In this document: one piece after another, positions 58,004 through 64,000 of the stretch
How positions within the stretch are numbered: the stretch's first letter is position 1
How the letters are laid out: each line of letters begins with the position of its first letter
Assembly: GCA_001574975.1 (NCBI GenBank)
Contig: KQ965817.1
Span: 155,024-219,023 of the forward strand
Direction: 5' to 3'
Length of the DNA: 64,000 nt
Source: Gonapodya prolifera JEL478
Taxonomy: Eukaryota; Monoblepharomycota; Monoblepharidomycetes; Monoblepharidales; Gonapodyaceae
Notes under the pieces: generated by a model
What the model saw: the letters and a program-made list of their open reading frames with translations, nothing else
Told to the model about the DNA's origin: nothing
Database searches by the model: none
Made by a program: the position numbers and the translations under genes

Positions 58004-59073
58004 ATGTCGCACTCCCTCGCCCTCCTCTCCCCAGACTTCATCTTCCACACTCCCCCACCCGCCCGCGCATCCACGCCCGCCCACGCCCACCTCATCGCTC
58101 TCTTCGACTCACTTCTCTCCTCCCTCTGTTCCTCCACTCCACCGCCACTCTCGCTCGCCCCTCCGTCCTCACCACACCACATCCCGGGGTTCGCTCTCGG
58201 GATTCCATCTGCGCCCTACGCCGACCCGCTCGGGCAGGTTGTACAGGCGTGGAAGCGTACGGGAAAGTTCCCGTTTGAGGACATCTTTGAGCAATCGAGG
58301 AAGGCGCCCAATGTGGCGTCGACGTTTGTCGAGCTCTTGCCAGAGGAGCAGGAGAGGCGGAAGGAGGTCGAGGAGAAGATAGTGGCGTTACCGGACGACT
58401 CGAATGATACTGTGAGCAAGTTTCTTGAGACTGTGAGTCTTGTAATTTGCAGTCATGGTCCGCAATGTCTCTTAACTTTGCACCGACCTTCCCCGATCCC
58501 TACTATCATCGACTACACCAGCTCACAATCTCCCAAACCCTTCTCCTCCTCGGGCACCGGCACACCCCCGGCTCCGCACTGGACACATTACCACCACCTT
58601 TATCATCGCTTCTCTCCTCCTTCCTCCTCGTACACCCCAAGGACCGAGCAAACAAGTACGGCGGGCTGACTGTTGGCGCCAAGGCCCTGTCGAAGCACCA
58701 CCATAGGGACAGCAAGGGCGGGTTTTGGGGGAATTGTACGGGGACGGTGGATGAGAAGAATCGGCAGGCGTGTGAGGTGTTGGCGAAAGTCGTGGCTGGG
58801 GCTGTGTGGTGTAATATTCATAAACTGCCGGTGGGTGGAAGATTGACCGCTTTATATTTCCACTCTAATTTCTCTCGATTCCCGGTCCACTGGTCCTCTG
58901 CGTAGCACGACATCCGAGTCTACGAAATCCGCACACTGTCCGGCTACGGCGCCCGGTGGTACGTCGAGCGCCTCTCACTGGGTGACGGGCTTCCGGACGA
59001 GCTCGAGGTCTCGTTTCGCGGATTCTTGGAGCCTCAGATGGAGGGCGGGCATGAGGTTGGGTGGGTGCATTAG
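58004..59073 (+). CDS. Conserved-looking unknown protein, 301 residues
   Basis: Exons are 58004-58432, 58522-58830 and 58906-59073 (all phase 0). The N-terminus is Pro/Ser-rich. The second half is dense with features of a folded, conserved protein: GGLTVGAKALSKHHHRDS, GGFWGNCTGTVDEKN, VVAGAVWCNIHKLP, DIRVYEIRTLSGYGARWYV, FRGFLEPQMEGGHEVGWVH. I recall this type of ending in uncharacterised eukaryotic proteins but cannot name a family. His clusters (KHHHRD) and the GHExGW end could bind a metal or form an active site; this is speculation. It is divergently paired with GWT1. Confidence 0.7.
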
Positions 59074-59299
59074 TTGGTGGGGGGAAATGGTGGTGGGCGT
59101 GCTTACCCGCCTGCGATCATCGGGAGACCGAGGGTGAAAATTACTGTCGTACCCAAAATCCTTTTGTATGTGGTACTGGATGAAATGTATTCTTAACTGG
59201 CGTTTTGTTCCTGGTTTTTTGTTTGTTTGTGCACACAATCTTGCCAAATTGCTCACGACCGCGTGTACCCTTTGTTGCGCCCGCACTCCAGCAGAGTCC

Positions 59300-62200
59300 T
59301 CATATTTTGGGCCACTTCGGCACTTGTCGCAAACTCTCGCAAGTCGCTTGTGGCCAGGGGGGAGTTCCAGCTGCGTTTCAAGCTCGCATCTACTGCGATG
59401 TTCTCAATCTGCACGAAAGGCAGTAGAAGCAATCCTCTTTTCGACCGCGAAGCCACGTGGTGCACCTTTTGGTTGTGGTTCCTTTCGCGCGGCCATGACA
59501 TGGCGTCCTTCCAAACACCTCGTTCAGACTGCTGACGTGAAACACCTGCGCTGTCATCAGGCCAATCCGTACATGTTTATATCGAGCACCTGTGCACTTG
59601 CCTTGGACCACGGTGCATTTTGTGTGGCTTCCGGGGATTAGGTGAATGGCACCTGGTCAGTTGCATGCGATGTGATGACGTTTCAGTGGCACGTTGCGCG
59701 CCATGAGCCCACTTCTTTCGTTTTGGCCTTAACATCGCCCATAAAACATTTTAGTGAGCGGATCATGCTACGTGGCAATCTTTTACAGAGGTTGTCATGA
59801 CTGTGCAATGACATGTGTGTGGAGTTGAGGCAGGAGGGCCATAAGCCAAGTTCGGCAAGTTCGCACAATTGTTATTAAAAGCTAGCGTTATGTTACGGGA
59901 CCATATTGCATCTCTGCCGGAAGGAGCGTTCCCTGTCAAATTCCGCCTGTGGAATATGACGTTGCCCCTGTGTGTTTGCTCTATCCCACGGCATTTGTCA
60001 CTTTATTTACGCTCGCATTACTTCTTCCCCCATAGAGCTATTGTGCTTTTTTGCGTCTTTATCGGGCTCTCTTTTTTTATGCATCAGCGCACGTCTGCAT
60101 TTAGTCATGCACGTCAAAGTCAGCAGAATATGACACAAGACATACCCCTCTTGTCACGTTCGCACTCAACTACAGACCAGGCTTTTTCGGTTAGTTTGTC
60201 AAATGTTATATATTGGGACAAGTCGCTCCTGGCCAGGAACAAAAGAAGAGTGTGTCGTTTGGCATGGTCCGCAAGTACTGCCGCATTTTCATTCTGCAGT
60301 CTGCCAGCAAGCCGCCTAAGCAACCTTATTTGCTCATACCACGCGTTATATCGTCGGCTTGTGGTTTATTTCGTGCGGCCACGACGTTTCTGGGTTCATG
60401 CAGCTCTGTGCAGGATGTCCACAGGAAGCACCCTCCGCTGTCACGAGGGCGGACTGCACACGTCTATGCCGAACGCCTTGGTGGATCTTTTTTGGACCGC
60501 GATGTATTGTATGCGGCTTCCGCGCTTGTATGAGAATCACCTGGTCACCTTGGGAAAACCAAATTGATGACGTGTCAGCGGCACGTTGGGAGCCATGAGC
60601 CCACTGCTTTTCTTTTGGTCTCGACATTGCTTCTCATACATTTGAGTCAGTGGTGCATGCTACGTGGCCAATTTCTTCTTGTTTTTCTGTGCTATGACGC
60701 GTGACGTTCGTTGTCCAATACACGCTACCCCCGGGTACATTTTTGGTACATTTTTTAATGCGGACTCTCTCCACACCATTCTCTATCTTTTAGGCCACTC
60801 TGCCGCTTATCGCAGACTCTCAAAAGCCGCTTCTGGCCACGGCATTGCTTTTTCCCGTAGTTCAGGGCCCGCATCAGCCCTCGTCCGTTCCCATATTCTC
60901 TCTCCGCACGCAGGTCGCAGAAGCCGCCCCATTTTTTGGCCACGAAGCTACGCATCGTACCTTCCGCTTGTGGTTCCTTTTGTGCGGCCAGTCCTGCCTC
61001 GGCGTACAGTGCTGACTCACGAGAAACCCCCTCTGCTGTCACAAGAGCGCTCCTTACCGTCTATTTCAAACGCCTTGGTGTATATTTTCGGACCACTGTG
61101 TGTTTATGTGGCTCCCAAGCTTGCATTAGTGGCACTTGGTCAGCGGCGCAGCGAAGCAATGACGCGTGACGTTCAGTCTCTGCACCAACTGGCAGCCACG
61201 AGAGAAGTTCGAGAAACACGTGCAAATCCTTATCAAGAACTAGTTTTGTGTTACGGAACATTGTTTGCCCCTCTGGCTTGATCTCGGATCCCTGACAAAT
61301 TCCGAACTGTGTTGGATGACGTGTCTTCTGCATGTTTACTCCATCCCTTGACTTTCAACATTATATTCCAGACTTTTATCATTTCTTACGTCTTACAGGA
61401 GATGGGTTCCCAGGGAGTGGACGAAGTTATAGCACAGAATGACGTGATCAATCAAACACCTCACCAGTTTAAAGGGCAGCTCACACACGTCTACCGTAAA
61501 GCCACGGCGGACATATTGTGATCCTTTGGCCAGTTGTTCTCTCTTTCAAGTCTTTACGAGCGTTTCAAAGCCGTTCCACAAGCCCGCACGTTTATTTTCG
61601 GCCCCCGCACTGCCTGTCACGTATACTGTAAATTTGGACCACGGTGCGTTCTATGTTGGCTTTTGGGCTAGAATCCGGTGTGTACCGTGAACCTCTTCAG
61701 TTGCGAGGGCATTTCACACATTTCTGCCGTGAAGCCCTGGTGTATGAATTCTCGAACAACGGTCTTATCTGTGGCTTCCAGTGTTGAATAGTCCCTGCTC
61801 CCTATTCTGGTGCCGGACTCGTCTGCACTCACTTTGCACATCCGCGGCGCGCTATACACCAACGTTTCCGCCCTTTTCTCTTCCACTTAAACATCACTCC
61901 CCAAATAGATTGGTACATGTAAAATAGGCAATTTAGATCCCAGTGACTTATGTTGTTCAGCTTCCGCGAAAGACACTGTGGCATTGAAGCCAAATGGGGA
62001 GGAAGTGCACGAGTTCATCAGGCTATGTACGTATATAGGCGCTGCACCTCGATCCATATTTTTGGGGTCGATCTGCTGCTTGACATATATTGACGTCGTG
62101 GTTGGTTTTTGGCCATCTTTCCCACGAAGCGCTAGCTGGTGCAACCCATGTCGACCTCACGCCCTCTCCACTCCACGTCCTCACTTATCGCATATCCCTT

Positions 62201-62430
62201 GGTGTCTCTCCTCCATGAAATTTTGTTGTCGTTCCCTTGTCCACGTCACCAAAACCTCCTTAGCCACATATAATTTGCGCAGAACACACATGCCACACGA
62301 AAATCTTGGTGGATACTTTTAGATTATAAGGCTCATTTCTGTGGATTTTAGGCTTCCATGAATGGTCCCTGATCAAAAAAGGTAGGAAATTTTGGATGAC
62401 GTGTACTGAATCTGTTGCCCCACGTCCGCT
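59300..62430. repeat. Array of divergent, decayed repeats
   Basis: At least three long copies of one unit are recognisable on the plus strand, at about 59302-59870, 60200-60700 and 60786-61300. Weaker pieces lie near 61490-61780 and 62279-62400. Shared marks include CTTGTGGTTCCTTTTGTGCGGCC (59466, 60355 and 60966 versions), GGACCACGGTGC/GGACCGCGATGT (59606, 60494, 61091, 61637) and GCCATGAGCCCAC (59699, 60594). A further shared block is ATGCTACGTGG (59766, 60657), and one block near 59850-60010 recurs at 61205-61390. Identity is roughly two thirds by eye. The two longest frames (59869-60567, 60664-61281) lie across the repeats and look non-coding. No terminal repeats or transposase motif found, so class is unknown. 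Confidence 0.7.
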
Positions 62431-62792
62431 CGCCATGAGATCACAGGACAATTGTTTTCACCCTGATCACTAGTCATTGAGGCGAACATATATACCACAC
62501 CCTCACTGATCACATCACCTTTTTTGTGTCCTGAGACCATTTTCACGCGCCTGAATGTGCGTTCCTTGACTGCCGCTTTTCTTGTGCCTCATTTGGATGC
62601 CGTGTGCTGTACTGATGTCTGATCTTCTCATTTACTAAACTTCATGTGGACATAACAAGCCTTGTGTGGCATTCCACCACAACTTACGAGACCATATACT
62701 AGTTCTGGGGCCTCTTCCAACTTGACGATTCAGGGCCCACTTTCCGTCGAGGAGGACCCGCGCGGGTGAAGGGGGGATTTTTCGACGCAGAG

Positions 62793-63065
62793 TCATTGCG
62801 GAATATGGTAATTGCGAGGGGACCTCGTTCCACTATCCGTGAAGATCGAAAGACTCATAAAATTGATTGCCAAACTCGTGACGCCTCCAGCCGAGCCCTC
62901 AGCCACGACGTGGCTTCTCGGGAGCTTCTGTCGCAGATACTCGCACGTCGTGAATTGGATCGATTGGAAAGGGATGGCCATCAGGAGAGGTGTCAGAACC
63001 CCCTCTCTCCTCTCCTCTATGAACGTGGACGGCCCTCTTGCACTCAAGGCACCTGTAGATCCCAT
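62793..63065 (-). pseudogene. Mitochondrial carrier fragment
   Basis: An open stretch contains IPFQSIQFTTCEYLRQKLP followed by AEGSAGGVTSLAI. This matches the end of one carrier repeat and the start of the next in SLC25 proteins, as in the S-adenosylmethionine carrier type (IPF.xIQF..YEYL and a Gly-rich GxxAGGV). The Px[DE]xx[KR] signature, the other repeats and a plausible start are missing. Interpreted as a degraded remnant, unrelated in copy to the intact CTP1 at 41983. Confidence 0.5.
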
Positions 63066-63378
63066 GGTACTACTTAATTTTTCAATCTTTAATGGATCTG
63101 AGGATTCGTGGGTACCTCAGTGATTGAAGTGCAACCTTTGCATCTTCCAAAATTGTGGGGAAACTTACCGCTTCAGGGTCCAGCCCCCATCCAGAAGTCC
63201 ACATCCCACGCCCCATTCACGGCCTCTGCCTTCGTGCACTACCGTGCATCTCCTGTCCGTGACATCTTCCGCCCGTATCTTCGCCAACTCTTCGCCGAGG
63301 TCTCACCGTATCGAGGTCACAAGACCGCCCTCAACCAATCCATCGACGAATCACAAGACTTCGAATTAACAAATCGGC
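63066..63378. promoter_or_regulatory. Upstream region of the cysteine dioxygenase gene
   Basis: It is open in more than one frame but lacks coding motifs. It should contain the promoter and 5' untranslated region of the gene that starts at 63379. Confidence 0.35.
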
Positions 63379-63710
63379 ATGGCACCGCAATCACTCTCGT
63401 CCAGCGCTGCCACTCTGACGGACGACTCCGACCGTGCGGGATACAACTCAAAGATCACCGACCTCAGCGAAACACCTCGCTCGTTCACCCTACTCGCTCA
63501 AACAATTCGAGAGCGGCTGTCCGAGAACGGAGAGGCTGCGTTTGACTTGCAGTGGATTTCAGAGGTTTTGGGGCACTATCCAGCAGACGATCCCAGAGAG
63601 TGGAAGCAGTACGTCTTCCTTGAAGACGGGAAGTACACGAGAAATTTGGTGGATAGCGTAGAGGGATGCTATGCGCTCATGGTTCTTTGCTGGGCTGGCA
63701 ATGCCGCGAG
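63379..63710 (+). CDS. Cysteine dioxygenase, first exon only
   Basis: Cysteine dioxygenase oxidises L-cysteine to cysteine sulfinate with a non-haem iron. The exon encodes 110 residues: MAPQSLSSSAATLTDDS, FTLLAQTIRERLSENG, LGHYPADDPREWKQYVFLED, GKYTRNLVDSVEGCYALMVL and CWAGNAAR. It ends with a donor (GTGAGA at 63711) in phase 2. The YTRNLVD...LMxLCW block is characteristic and normally leads within a few residues into the iron-binding HDH motif. That motif is absent from the remaining 290 bases, which instead look like the start of an LTR element. Either the following exons lie beyond an insertion in the intron, or the gene is broken. Confidence 0.8.
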
Positions 63711-63731
63711 GTGAGAAACTTTCACGGATAA

Positions 63732-64000
63732 TGTGAGGGGCTCGGGCGGACCCTCACAGTTGCTGTGGTCCAAGTCAGCGGAACACGCTGGAACTCATCG
63801 GAACTGCTTGCGCAATAACGGACACGATTTGATAAGCAGAATATGAAAAGCGTAAACTAGAATTGGAGCTATATAAACACTTGTAGAAATGCTAAGAATA
63901 AGCCTTTGGACTTCGAATCTCACTCGTCTCACTCGTTCCCACTCGCTCGTCGCGGCTCTCAGGTCACTCGGCGTGACCTCTCGGCTCCCTCTCGGCTCTC
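63732..64000 (+). mobile_element. Probable 5' LTR of a retrotransposon, cut by the right edge
   Basis: The sequence starts with TGTGAGGG, followed 11 bases later by its inverted copy CCCTCACA (63751-63758). Many fungal Ty3/Gypsy LTRs begin with such a TG-led short palindrome. A TATA box (TATATAAA, 63870-63877) and an AATAAG-type signal follow, then a C/T-rich tract of repeated CTCACTCG and CTCGGCTC units to the window end. Neither the LTR end, the primer-binding site, the internal genes nor a target duplication is visible, so solo LTR and full element cannot be told apart. It begins 22 bases inside the intron after the cysteine dioxygenase exon. Confidence 0.5.

Noticed and set aside
59869-61281. 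Two long plus-strand reading frames (232 and 205 codons) as genes
   Set aside because: They run across units of the divergent repeat array, show no domain, skewed composition (Ser/Arg/Leu/His) and no splice context; the similarity between them follows the DNA repeats.

Overview
The window is a gene-dense fungal nuclear contig. Genes are split by short GT-AG introns (mostly 50-130 nt). Many proteins carry long Ser/Pro-rich disordered stretches, and the recognisable set (GWT1, MGM101, citrate carrier, GDS1-type winged helix, SEH1, Zip3/RNF212-like RING, EHD ATPase with C-terminal EH domain) is eukaryotic with a fungal flavour. The EHD, ANCHR-like and F-box/ankyrin genes hint at an early-diverging (chytrid-like) or otherwise non-yeast fungus. 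That placement is inference; no rRNA or other marker is present.

Layout: 1-1.8 kb, an HMG-box gene cut by the left edge. 3.5-11.3 kb, a leucine-rich-repeat gene flanked by two divergently oriented, decayed copies of one unknown gene. 11.9-18.8 kb, a PB1/UBA protein, an unknown Ser/Pro-rich protein and a second, complete HMG-box protein paralogous to the first. 19.3-26.2 kb, an ankyrin chromatin-type protein, an ANCHR-like zinc protein and a PHO80-type cyclin-like protein. 26.6-34.7 kb, three tandem HSL-family esterases with matching exon structure. 35.2-40.8 kb, a meiotic-type RING protein and a GDS1-type winged-helix protein. 41-50.3 kb, an uncertain gene, the mitochondrial citrate car­rier CTP1, MGM101, an unknown protein, SEH1 and an EHD ATPase. 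50.9-59.1 kb, a PX-domain protein, an F-box/ankyrin protein with a decayed paralogue, GWT1 and a conserved unknown protein. 59.3-62.4 kb, a gene-poor array of divergent repeats. 62.8-64 kb, a mitochondrial-carrier relic, the first exon of cysteine dioxygenase, and what looks like the start of an LTR retrotransposon lying directly behind that exon.

The genes do not form one pathway. Recurrent themes are membrane traffic and cytokinesis (EHD, PX, ANCHR-like, PB1/UBA), chromatin and transcription (two HMG proteins, ankyrin/Set3C-like, GDS1-type), and mitochondrial function (CTP1, MGM101). Local duplication followed by decay occurs at least four times: HMG pair, unknown-gene pair, esterase trio, ankyrin pair. 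Exon boundaries below were read by eye from splice consensus, frame continuity and, for the esterases and HMG genes, agreement between paralogues. I saw no rRNA, tRNA or CRISPR array. No single clearly new multi-gene system is evident. The best leads are the PB1-LIR-UBA protein, the repeat array, the inverted relic pair and the NPF-bearing EHD.
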